From assembly GCA_963719285.1 (NCBI GenBank), contig CAVRBO010000003.1, positions 310,001-374,000 of the forward strand: 64,000 nt of DNA, given 5' to 3'. Source of the stretch: C-114 sp963719285 (GTDB lineage Bacteria > Chloroflexota > Limnocylindria > Limnocylindrales > CSP1-4). Each line of letters starts with the position of its first letter. Position 1 is the stretch's first letter. Both the position numbers and the translations under genes were made by a program. Shown piece after piece: positions 9,321-17,389 of the stretch. Below the pieces are notes generated by a model that worked only from the letters and a program-made list of their open reading frames with translations, was not told the origin of the DNA and did not search any database.

Positions 9321-10107
9321 ATGGATACGGCTCGGACGCCCGGTCCGACGCCCGATCTCGAGGCCCTCGTGACCGAACCTTCTCCAGAAACGCCCGCACC
9401 GCTCGTCGCGGTCATCATCCCCGCCCTGAACGAGGCGGGGAAGATCGGCCGCGTGCTCGACAAGTTCCCGCGCGACGGCCGGTTCGAGGCGATCGTGGTG
9501 GACGACGGGTCCACGGACGGCACGGGCGATGAGGCGCGCGCCCACGGTGCGGCGCTGGTCATCAGGCACGACGCCCGCGGCGGCGTTGGCGCGGCGATCC
9601 GCGACGGCTGGCTCGCCGGCATCGAACGGGGCCGGCCCTACCTCGCCCTCCTCTCGGGCGACGATCAGCACGTCCCGTCGGAACTCGCCACCGCTCTGGA
9701 CACGCTGCTCCGCCGCAAGGCCGACTACGTCCAGGGCTCGCGCTGGATGGCCGGCGGCCATGTCGAGGGCGCGACCGGCGGCCGGAGCATGGGCACACGG
9801 ATCTACTCGGCGGCCTTCAGCGCCCTCGCGCTGCGCCGCGTGTCCGACGCCACGAACGGCTTCCGCATCTTCCGTGCCTCGATACTGTCGGACCCCAGGA
9901 TCGACATCAGTCAGCCCTGGCTCGACGAGCTACGACCTCGAACCGTACGTGCTCTACGAGTCCATCCGGCGCGGGTACAAGGTGGTCGAGGTCCCGTGCA
10001 CCGTCGTCTACCACGCCAAGGAGGGCTACACGCACATGCGCGGCCCGCGCGACTGGTGGCGCCTGTTCCGGCCCGCCGTCCTGCTTCGGTTCGGAGTGAA
10101 GCGATGA
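9321..10107 (+). CDS. GT2 glycosyltransferase, paralogue with the same +1 frameshift at 9927-9933
   Basis: This gene closely resembles the one at 334-1132: VAVIIPALNEAGKIGRVLDKFP, VVDDGSTDGTGDEARAHGA, LLSGDDQHVP and DATNGFRIF in one frame from ATG 9321. After QPWLDE (GAG 9927-9929) homology continues in the +1 frame from TAC 9931: YDLEPYVLYESIRRGYKVVE and GYTHMRGPRDWWRLF, to TGA 10105-10107. Skipping C9930 gives about 262 residues. The final codons overlap the ATG (10104) of the epimerase gene. Without a shift the zero frame stays open into the epimerase and would give a GT-epimerase fusion. CTA, the zero-frame codon at the slip point, is uncommon in this GC-rich sequence. Confidence 0.8.
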
Positions 10108-11090
10108 TGGCCCCGGAGCGCTCGTTCGGCGGGCGCCGGATCCTCGTGACGGGCGGGGCCGGCTTCGTCGGCGGCGCCGTCGTCAAGCGGCTGGTGGACG
10201 CCGGGGCGAAGGTGACCGTGCTGGACGACCTGTTCACCGGCCAGGCCGAGACGATCCCGTCGGCCGCACAGTTCGTCCAGGGGACCGTCACGGACGAGAA
10301 GCTCGTCACCGAGCTCGTCAAGGCGAACTCGCTCGTCTTCCACATGGCCGCCCGGAACATCATCGCGAGCACGAAGAACCCGCGCGACGACTTCGCGACG
10401 AACATCGGGGGCACACTCAACGTGCTCATGGCGGCCCGCGAGGCGCGCGTGGAGCGGGTCGTCTACAGCTCCTCGACCTCGGTCTACGGCAATCCTCGGA
10501 GCATCCCGATCAACGAGGAAGACGGCGTCGTGCCGTTGAGCCCGTACGCGGTGAGCAAGCTCGGCGGCGAGCATTACTGCCTCGCCTTCTACGAGAGCTA
10601 CGGCCTGCCGATCTCGGTCGTCCGCTACTCGAACATCTTCGGCCCCGGGCAGCGCCCGGACAATCCGTACTGCGGCGTCGTGAGCAAGTTCCTGACGAGC
10701 GCATTCGAGGGCGAGCCCCTGTCGATCCACGGCGACGGCCTCCAGACCCGCGACTTCACCTACATCGACGATGCGGTCGAGGCGACCCTGCTGACGGCGA
10801 TCCACCCGCGGGCCGAGGGCGAGGTCTTCAACGTCGGCACGGGCATCGAGACCTCCATCGCGGACCTGACCCGGATGGTCGGCCTGGCCGTGGGCAAGGA
10901 GGTCGTCGTCAAGTCGCTCGATCGGCGCGACATCGACAACATCCGCCGTCGCGTCGTCAACATCGAGAAGGCCCGCCGGATGCTCCACTGGGTGCCCCAG
11001 ATCCGGATGCAGCGCGGCCTCGACCGGACCGCCGAGTGGTTCCTCGCGGCCGGCTTCGCGGCCGGTCAGCCGGCGGCCGTCCCCGACTGA
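10104..11090 (+). CDS. NAD-dependent sugar epimerase/dehydratase (extended SDR, GalE-like)
   Basis: 328 residues from ATG 10104 (MMAPERSFGG). The Rossmann motif is ILVTGGAGFVGG (residues 12-23), followed by the YSSST active-site strand and the catalytic Tyr/Lys in SPYAVSKLGGEHY. NIFGPGQRPDNPYCGVVSKF and TRDFTYIDDAVEA are typical of UDP-glucose 4-epimerase and related UDP-sugar epimerases. It would make the NDP-sugar used by neighbouring transferases. The ATGA overlap with the GT2 stop implies translational coupling. Exact substrate cannot be fixed from sequence. Confidence 0.85.
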   Translation: MMAPERSFGGRRILVTGGAGFVGGAVVKRLVDAGAKVTVLDDLFTGQAETIPSAAQFVQGTVTDEKLVTELVKANSLVFHMAARNIIASTKNPRDDFATNIGGTLNVLMAAREARVERVVYSSSTSVYGNPRSIPINEEDGVVPLSPYAVSKLGGEHYCLAFYESYGLPISVVRYSNIFGPGQRPDNPYCGVVSKFLTSAFEGEPLSIHGDGLQTRDFTYIDDAVEATLLTAIHPRAEGEVFNVGTGIETSIADLTRMVGLAVGKEVVVKSLDRRDIDNIRRRVVNIEKARRMLHWVPQIRMQRGLDRTAEWFLAAGFAAGQPAAVPD

Positions 11091-12070
11091 CCTTCCGCCA
11101 GCGGGCGAGCCCAGGGGAGCAACGCGGGGAGAAGCATCGCGTACGAGCCGTCGTGGACGGCCGGGTTCGCGAGCACGATCGTGATGATCGCCGCTGCGAA
11201 CGCGGGGCCGGGTCGATGCCGCAGGGCGACGATCGCGACGACGCCTGCGACCATCGTGACCGGGATCGCGGCCGAGACGACGAACGAAGGTGCGCTCAGC
11301 GCCTGAAGGACTCCGGGCACGCTTGCCGGCGCGACGCCCGTCGTGCCCGTGTATCGGGCGATCTCGAACCACTCAAGATGCGCCGCTACTCCAGCCCCCA
11401 GGAGACTGATCGCGCCGATCACGAGCCCCGCGGCTGCGAACCAGACAAGTTCGGAGCGGCGTCGACCGACGAGGAGCCACACGAGAAGCACGATCGGCAG
11501 GACCTTGACCGCCACGCTGATCGCGACCATCGTTCCGACGATGCCCGATCGGTCGGCGCGTCGAGCGAGCCAGACCGCTGCGAGCGCCCCTACGAGCCAG
11601 GCATTGAGGTTGGCAGACAGCGCGGTGATCGCGAGCTCCGTGCTCAGGGCAAGAACGCCGACGGTCACGACAAGCGAGCCGAGCCCGGTGAACCACACGG
11701 TCGTCACGACCATCGCGATCGCGGCGACCGCCCACCAACCCACGGTCGCCACATCTCGCGGGAGTAGTGCCAGCGGTCGCCAGGCGACGCCCACCGGCGG
11801 CGGTGAGATCAGGGGAACGGTGGAGATGGGCGGCTCGATCGGGACCGGGAGATCGCCCGGGCTCAGTCGATACAGGTCGTGGCCGTCGTTCAGGCGCTGG
11901 CCGGCCGCGTAGTAGTTCGAGACGTCCGAGCCCACGGTCGTCGGGTCGCTCAGCCAGGGCGTGCCGCGGTAGAGCGCGGCGAGGTACACGAAGAAGACGG
12001 TGAGGACGGCGGCCCGGATCGCCAGCCGGACGACGGGCAGGCGAGACGTGGCGAGGATCCGTTCGGCCAT
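11066..12070 (-). CDS. GT87-like (DUF2029) membrane glycosyltransferase
   Basis: 334 residues from ATG 12070 (MAERILATSRLPVVRL). It shows the same order of elements as the genes at 8182 and 12082: GSDVSNYYAAGQRLNDGHDLY, STVPLISPPPVGVAWRPLAL, a helix with ALSANLNAWLVGALAAVW, and VAISVAVKVLPIVLLVWLL. The last 25 bases overlap the convergent epimerase. Predicted role: transfer of a polyprenyl-phosphate-linked sugar at the membrane. It follows the homologous frameshifted gene upstream by 11 bases, so the two look like a tandem duplication. Confidence 0.65.
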   Translation of the reverse strand: MAERILATSRLPVVRLAIRAAVLTVFFVYLAALYRGTPWLSDPTTVGSDVSNYYAAGQRLNDGHDLYRLSPGDLPVPIEPPISTVPLISPPPVGVAWRPLALLPRDVATVGWWAVAAIAMVVTTVWFTGLGSLVVTVGVLALSTELAITALSANLNAWLVGALAAVWLARRADRSGIVGTMVAISVAVKVLPIVLLVWLLVGRRRSELVWFAAAGLVIGAISLLGAGVAAHLEWFEIARYTGTTGVAPASVPGVLQALSAPSFVVSAAIPVTMVAGVVAIVALRHRPGPAFAAAIITIVLANPAVHDGSYAMLLPALLPWARPLAEGQSGTAAG

Positions 12071-12081
12071 GGTCGGCGCGC

Positions 12082-13196
12082 TTAGGCGGTCGCGGCCGGG
12101 CGCGGCTCCGCGGCGGGGCTCGGACCGCCGAACCGGGCACTCATCCGTCCATCGACCACCACGAACGCCGCCAGCAGCAGCGTCACGTTCGTCAGGTTGA
12201 AGATCGGCGAGGCGAAGACGCCGGTCGCGATCGCGACGACCCAGGCGGCCCGCTCGCGCTCGCGCAGGGCCCAGATCGCCACGATCCCGACGACCGAGAC
12301 GATCGGCGCGACGAGCGGCATGACATCGGGCGAGGCGCCCAGCGCGGTGAGGATCCCGACGATGCTCCCCTGGATGCCGCCACCGCGGGCGACCGCGTCG
12401 GAGATGTGGAGGTATTCGAAGTGGGCGCCGAGCCCGGCGCCGAGGATGCCGATGCCGAGGAATACGAGACCGACGACGACCGCCGTCGCGAGCGCATCCC
12501 ACTTCCGGGTGACGAGCAGCCACCAGGCAAGGAAGACCGGGGTGAGCTTGAGCACGGACGGTGAAGCCGATGACCGCGCCGGCGAGCCTGGGGTGGCCGC
12601 TCCGGATGGCGAACCAGGCGCCGATGATCGCGATCGTGATGAACGTGCTCACGTTGCCCGACCAGGCCGTCTCGACAAGGGGCACGAGCAGGATGAGGAC
12701 GCCGACGGCGATCGCCGTGCCGCCGCGAGCCAGGAGCCAGCGCGAGGAACGCGAGGAACGCGATCATCCCGCCCAGCCAGAACGCGATGACGACCGGCGC
12801 GTACGGCAGGAAGGCAGCAACCGGCCGGAACAGGACGCCGATGAGCGGCGGGTAGAGGTACGGCGACGGCAGCCCGAACAGCAGCTCGAGCGTCTGGCGG
12901 TCGCCCGGCCCGTACGCGTAGAGCGAATGCCCCACGTTGAGCCGCTCGCCTGCCGCGTAGTAGTTCGCCGAGTCGTGGATCCAGGTCGTGACGTCGCTCG
13001 AGAGCGGCATCGCGTTGCCCACGACCCAGATCATCCCGGCGACGAGCGCGATGGCCGCCGACATCCGCAGGACGCGCTCACGCCCGAGCGTGCCGAACAC
13101 GCGCAGGACCGGCAAGTCCCGCCAGCCGGCGCGAACGGGGAGCGTGGAAGGCTCGGCAGGCAGCATCGTGCGCAGTCTAGGGGTGCGCCCACGCAC
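12082..13196 (-). pseudogene. GT87-like membrane glycosyltransferase, two frameshifts
   Basis: The N-terminal part (from GTG 13196 or ATG 13166) encodes HDSANYYAAGERLNVGHSLY and SPYLYPPLIGVLFRPVAAF to LALAPGSRR. Near 12715-12725 homology changes frame: TAIAVGVLILLVPLVETAW ... HPRLAGAVIGFT. Near 12555-12560 it changes again to VLKLTPVFLAWWLLVTRKWD, running to the stop at 12082. Both breaks are one-base events. Repaired length would be about 360 residues. The family layout (YPP loop, K-x-x-P helix) matches its neighbours. Confidence 0.65.
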
Positions 13197-13266
13197 CGTT
13201 CCCTGCCCCGAGAGTACCGGTCCGAAGACTCCAGACGGCGCGCCGGTCGGGCGCCGACGCTGCGTA

Positions 13267-14355
13267 TCAGACCCGGACGGAGGTCCAGTAGCGCTCGGCG
13301 AATGTGCCGGGCAGGCCGCCGAGCTCGCCCGTCCGGCGGCCGTGGCGGCGGACCGTGTCGGCCATCACCTTGGCGCCGCCGAAGAGCCGGCCGATCTGGC
13401 TCTCGTAGAGGTTGATGCCGCTGATCTTGCGCTCGACCTGGTCGGAGATGTCGGCGAACTCGGGCCACAGCGAGATGCCCTCGGGGATCTCGGCCCGGAC
13501 GTCCACGTCCAGGTCGTCGAGGCGGGTGAACCCGTTCCAGGCCGCGTATGGGAAGTCCTCGTAGAAGGCGACCGTGCCCGCCCAGTCGGGCCCGGGCATC
13601 ACCCAGGCGCGGCCATCGCCCAGCATCGACATGCCGACGCGGCGGAGCAGCTGATGGTCCACGTGATCGCCGACCCCGAGCGGCAGGTACACCTTCTGGG
13701 GCTCGAGGCGGGCGATCTCGTGACGGACGACATCGACCGGAGCCTTGTCGTCGTCCCGTGGCCGGCCGAGCAGCTCGTCGTCGCCCTCGTAGCCGCGGAA
13801 GACGGCGTCAGGCAGGTCCAGGAGCACGAGCGACGCCTCGGCGAACAGCGCGTAGCGCTCGTCCTCGAGGCGTCGGCTGGCCATGATCTCGCCGGCAGCC
13901 GCGGCGTCGGTGAGCTCGTCGGTCATGACCGCGCCCTGGTTCGGCATGTCGTCCATGAGCGGCTCGCCGGCAAGGGGTGTGTTGTGGATCTCGGCCCGGC
14001 GGTACCACGACGAGCGCTGCCAGAACCGCTTGGCGGCGGCGTCGGCATCGGTCTGGGTCGCGTCCAGCTTGGCGCCGGTCGCCTGCCAAGGGGCGAGCGT
14101 GTCGTCCGGGTTCGGGTGCGCCGGGTGATCGCTCCGGATCGCCGAGCGGTTGAACGCCTCCGTCGCGGGCCAGATCGCCTTCGACCCGAAGCCGAGCGCT
14201 TCGCGCTGGTACGGCGTCAGCCGGCCGGACGAACCGTCACCCGAGAAGACCGTGAGGATCGCGACGTTCTGGCCGAGCTCGCGCAGGCTCGCGATGAGCC
14301 CGCCGCACGAGAGCGCGACGTCGTCCGGATGCGGCGCGACGAACACATGGGTCAT
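13267..14355 (-). CDS. PIG-L/LmbE family deacetylase
   Basis: 362 residues from ATG 14355. The N-terminal zinc motif is FVAPHPDDVALSCGG (HPDD, residues 7-10) and the third ligand lies in GVGDHVDHQLLRRVGM. This is the LmbE-like family that removes N-acetyl groups from GlcNAc-containing substrates (PIG-L, MshB, BshB). The protein is longer than bacillithiol/mycothiol enzymes (about 230-300), with an insert after the first motif and a C-terminal part ending FAERYWTSVRV. It may act on a surface sugar, given the glycan locus next door, or on a low-molecular-weight thiol precursor; the sequence does not decide. Confidence 0.8.
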   Translation of the reverse strand: MTHVFVAPHPDDVALSCGGLIASLRELGQNVAILTVFSGDGSSGRLTPYQREALGFGSKAIWPATEAFNRSAIRSDHPAHPNPDDTLAPWQATGAKLDATQTDADAAAKRFWQRSSWYRRAEIHNTPLAGEPLMDDMPNQGAVMTDELTDAAAAGEIMASRRLEDERYALFAEASLVLLDLPDAVFRGYEGDDELLGRPRDDDKAPVDVVRHEIARLEPQKVYLPLGVGDHVDHQLLRRVGMSMLGDGRAWVMPGPDWAGTVAFYEDFPYAAWNGFTRLDDLDVDVRAEIPEGISLWPEFADISDQVERKISGINLYESQIGRLFGGAKVMADTVRRHGRRTGELGGLPGTFAERYWTSVRV

Positions 14356-14404
14356 GGCCGGCCGAGTATACCGACGGGGCCCGAGCCGCCGCTGCGGGTC
14401 CGGC

Positions 14405-15082
14405 TCAGGAGGCGGCGGGCGACGGCGAGGCGGACGGTGAGGCGGCTGGGGCCGACGGCGACACCGACGGGACGGCGGTCGACGGCGCGACCGACGGCGA
14501 CCCCGACGGCGCACTCGAGCCCGAGGCGCCCGGCGAGCCGGACGGCAGGGCCGACGGAGACCCCGATGGAGCCTCGGATGGCTCCACGGACGGCTCGATC
14601 GAGTCGGATGGGAACGGCTCTTCGGTCGGGATGGGGCCAGGCGTCGGCAACGGCGTGAAGAACCCGGCCGAACCGGCGAGCATCCCGTAGAGCAGGATCC
14701 CGACGAACGTGAGGACGATCGCCACGACGAAGATCGCCGAGGCGCGATCGCTGAGATGGACGGCCCGCTCGGCGACGCTCGGGCCTGCGGGAGCGGCGCG
14801 ACGGACATCGGCACTCGGGCCGGGGCCCGAAGCGTCGCTCGACCCGGCACTCGAACCCAGGCCGGCGGGCTCCCAGACCGGGGCGTCGGCGTCCTCGTCG
14901 GCGTCCAGGTCCGAGTCGTCATCCTCGTCCGAGTCGCCCGTCTCGCCCGCGGCGCGACCCATCTCGTCCCCGGTGTCGGTCCCGGCTCCGTCCTCGTCGG
15001 TCGCGTCGTCCTGGAACAGCTCGCCGTAGGTCTCGTCGGCCGGCAGTGGCTCGTCGGGCGCGCCGGGCTCGCGGTCGGTCAT
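14405..15082 (-). CDS. Membrane protein with acidic N-terminus and Ser/Pro-rich tail, function unknown
   Basis: 225 residues. Residues 1-100 are very acidic (runs of D/E around 50-67), a single membrane segment follows (AIFVVAIVLTFVGILLYGML, about 116-135), and the rest is a Pro/Ser/Ala tail of PSGSPS-type repeats. It has no signal peptide, so a single-pass protein with a disordered outer stalk is likely. I recognise no domain. A similar low-complexity tail ends the protein at 63420. The same strand continues downstream into the PIG-L gene after 49 bases. Confidence 0.6.
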   Translation of the reverse strand: MTDREPGAPDEPLPADETYGELFQDDATDEDGAGTDTGDEMGRAAGETGDSDEDDDSDLDADEDADAPVWEPAGLGSSAGSSDASGPGPSADVRRAAPAGPSVAERAVHLSDRASAIFVVAIVLTFVGILLYGMLAGSAGFFTPLPTPGPIPTEEPFPSDSIEPSVEPSEAPSGSPSALPSGSPGASGSSAPSGSPSVAPSTAVPSVSPSAPAASPSASPSPAAS

Positions 15083-15220
15083 GGGATCGACATCACTCCA
15101 TCGGGTCAGGATCGGTGCCGGAGGCACCTTCGAGCGGCCGGGAACGGCCCGGGCATCGGGCGCCAGTGTACCCAAGGCCCCTTGCGCGCGCACCACGCCG
15201 CGTCTGTCGGGGGGTCTCGC

Positions 15221-17386
15221 TCAGGCGTCGCGGACAGCGGGGACGAGGAGCCCGGCCAACCCGGACACGATCGTGAGGGTGCCCAGGATCGTCATCACCG
15301 CGGCCGGTCCGGTCACCGATGCGAGGAGGCCGGCGACGGCCATCGCGAGGGTCATCGACCCGAACACGAGCATGATCCGGAAGCCGACGACGCGACCGAT
15401 GAGTTCCTGCGGCGTCCGCTGCTGGAACAGGGTCTGGCTCGGAATCACGAAGATCATGTTGGCGAGGCCGGTCGCCGTCAGCAGGCCGATCGCGAACGGC
15501 AGGGAGCGGGTCAGCCCCAGCGCCGCCACGCAGATCCCCCACAGCGTGTAGCCGGCGATGATCATCCGGCCCTTGGCCAGGCGCGCGCCGATCATCCCCA
15601 CGACGAAGCCGCCGATGAGGTTGCCGACGCCCACCCCGGTCTCGAGGAACCCGTACGCCGCCATCGCCGGGACGTCGCCGCGATCGAGCGAGACCGTGGC
15701 GTACAGCGCGGTGATCGCGATCGTGGCGCCGAGCGCGAACTGGCCGACGATGCCCTGGATCGTGTTCGCCAGGAGCACCGTCTCGTGGCGCAGGAAGTTC
15801 CAGCCTTCGAGCATCTCGCGGCGGAAGTCGGCCGTCGGCTCGTCCTCGCTCCCGGCCACGGCGGCGGCAGTCGCGGCCGCGCTGCGTCGCCGAAGCGCGG
15901 GCACCGCCATCGACCCGATGAGCATCGCGGAGGCGACATAGGACACCGCGTCGATCCAGAACGCGAGCGGCAACGCCTCGCCCAGGAACGCGACGAAGAT
16001 CGCCGCCAGCGGGTAGCCGCCGATGTCGGCGAACGTCTCGGCGATCCAGGTGGCCGAATTGGCCGCGAGCAGGTCGCTCGAGCGCACGATGCGCGGCATG
16101 ATCGCGGTCCGGGCGGGTCGGAAGAAGAGCGAGATCGACGTGATGAGGAACAGCAGCGGATAGACCAGGATGAAGTTCGTGACCGCGGCGAGCGGGATCA
16201 TGAGCACGAGCGCGGCCCGGAGGAGGTCGCTCACGACCATCGTCTCCTGGTGATTCCAACGGTCCACGAACGTGCCGGCGATCGGCCCGAGGATCAGGTT
16301 CGGCAGGGACGCTGCGATGAAGACGGCCGCCAGGGCGATCGGCGAATTGTCCGTCAGCCGGAGGATGAGGGCAGCGATCGCGATCTGGTGGACCCGGTCG
16401 CCGAGCAGGCTGATGAGCTGGCCGACCCACAATGCGGAGAAGGAGCCGTTGAGGGCGAGCCGGACATACGGGTGATGGGCGAGCCGGCCGAGGGCCCCGG
16501 GTGCGCGTTCGCCGGCCCGCCCGCCACGGGGCGGCCTGGCGCGGCGTTCGACGCCGGGGGCGGGCTCGAATTCCGTGGGCAGCGGCGCGAGCGCGGGTGA
16601 AGCGAGGCGGACACCTCGGCCGCCCAGGACGAGGGCGCGCTCGAGCGCGGAGGCCTCGGCGAGTCCCGCCGTGAGTCCGGTCTCTGGCTGGATCGGACTC
16701 CCGCGGACCGTCGCCTCCACCGATCTCGGCAGCCGCGCGGCACTGTCCAGGCCGGCGATGTCCGTGATCCCGGCCAGGCCGCGCGCCGCCTCGCCGAGGA
16801 GCGTCTCCTCTGCGTGGATGTCGTCCGACTCGGCCGGATGGCGCAGGACCGAGGCGAACGCGAACCAGCCGAGACCCACGGCGAGGATCAAGTCGCCCAC
16901 CGAGATGACGTTCTGGATGATCGGCAGCGGGACCGGGATGATGTCGCCCAGGGGCCCGCCACGGAGCAGGAATGCCGAGCCGGGGGCGTCGAAGATGATC
17001 GTGTGGAACGCCGAGTGCACGTCGGCCTGGGTGAACCCGGCAGCGGTCAGGGCCGGCGCCCAGATGGGCATCGAGCCACCGTTGAGCAGGACCGGGATGA
17101 GGTTCGACAGGGTCCCCACGAGGAGCAGGCCGAAACCCGGGATGCGCCGGTTCGCCCAGCACCCGGCGAGGAGGAGCCCGAACGCGAATGCGAACAGCGG
17201 GAGGCGGACGGACGAGACGCCCGGGACGCCGGCATTGAGCGCGATCTCGGTTCCGAACCGGACGATCGCTCCGAGCGCGAGCAGGCCGAGCCAGCGCAGT
17301 CGCCGGGTGTTCGAGAGGAGATTGGCGACGCTGCCACCGAGCGCGAAGCCGGCGAGGAGGCCGGCGACGATCCCGGTGACGAGCAC
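15221..17386 (-). CDS. DUF5317 domain fused to an MFS transporter
   Basis: 721 residues from GTG 17386. Residues 1-180 form a small membrane domain (VTGIVAGLLAGFALGGSVANL, VGTLSNLIPVLLNGGSMPIW, GDIIPVPLPIIQNVISVGDL) matching DUF5317. A linker of about 110 polar residues leads to a full MFS_3/enterobactin-exporter-like transporter: FSALWVGQLISLLGDRVHQI, RPARTAIMPRIVRSSDLLAAN and TPQELIGRVVGFRIMLVFGS. Substrate is unknown; this subfamily often exports drugs or siderophores. It starts 4 bases after the HD-GYP gene stops, so it lies in the same transcript. Confidence 0.75.
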   Translation of the reverse strand: MLVTGIVAGLLAGFALGGSVANLLSNTRRLRWLGLLALGAIVRFGTEIALNAGVPGVSSVRLPLFAFAFGLLLAGCWANRRIPGFGLLLVGTLSNLIPVLLNGGSMPIWAPALTAAGFTQADVHSAFHTIIFDAPGSAFLLRGGPLGDIIPVPLPIIQNVISVGDLILAVGLGWFAFASVLRHPAESDDIHAEETLLGEAARGLAGITDIAGLDSAARLPRSVEATVRGSPIQPETGLTAGLAEASALERALVLGGRGVRLASPALAPLPTEFEPAPGVERRARPPRGGRAGERAPGALGRLAHHPYVRLALNGSFSALWVGQLISLLGDRVHQIAIAALILRLTDNSPIALAAVFIAASLPNLILGPIAGTFVDRWNHQETMVVSDLLRAALVLMIPLAAVTNFILVYPLLFLITSISLFFRPARTAIMPRIVRSSDLLAANSATWIAETFADIGGYPLAAIFVAFLGEALPLAFWIDAVSYVASAMLIGSMAVPALRRRSAAATAAAVAGSEDEPTADFRREMLEGWNFLRHETVLLANTIQGIVGQFALGATIAITALYATVSLDRGDVPAMAAYGFLETGVGVGNLIGGFVVGMIGARLAKGRMIIAGYTLWGICVAALGLTRSLPFAIGLLTATGLANMIFVIPSQTLFQQRTPQELIGRVVGFRIMLVFGSMTLAMAVAGLLASVTGPAAVMTILGTLTIVSGLAGLLVPAVRDA

Positions 17387-17389
17387 CGG

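Noticed and set aside
9195..11090. A natural GT2-epimerase fusion gene
   Set aside because: The region between the shift point and the epimerase ATG has no family homology in the zero frame, whereas the +1 frame is a normal GT2 C-terminus. Two overlapping genes explain the sequence better.
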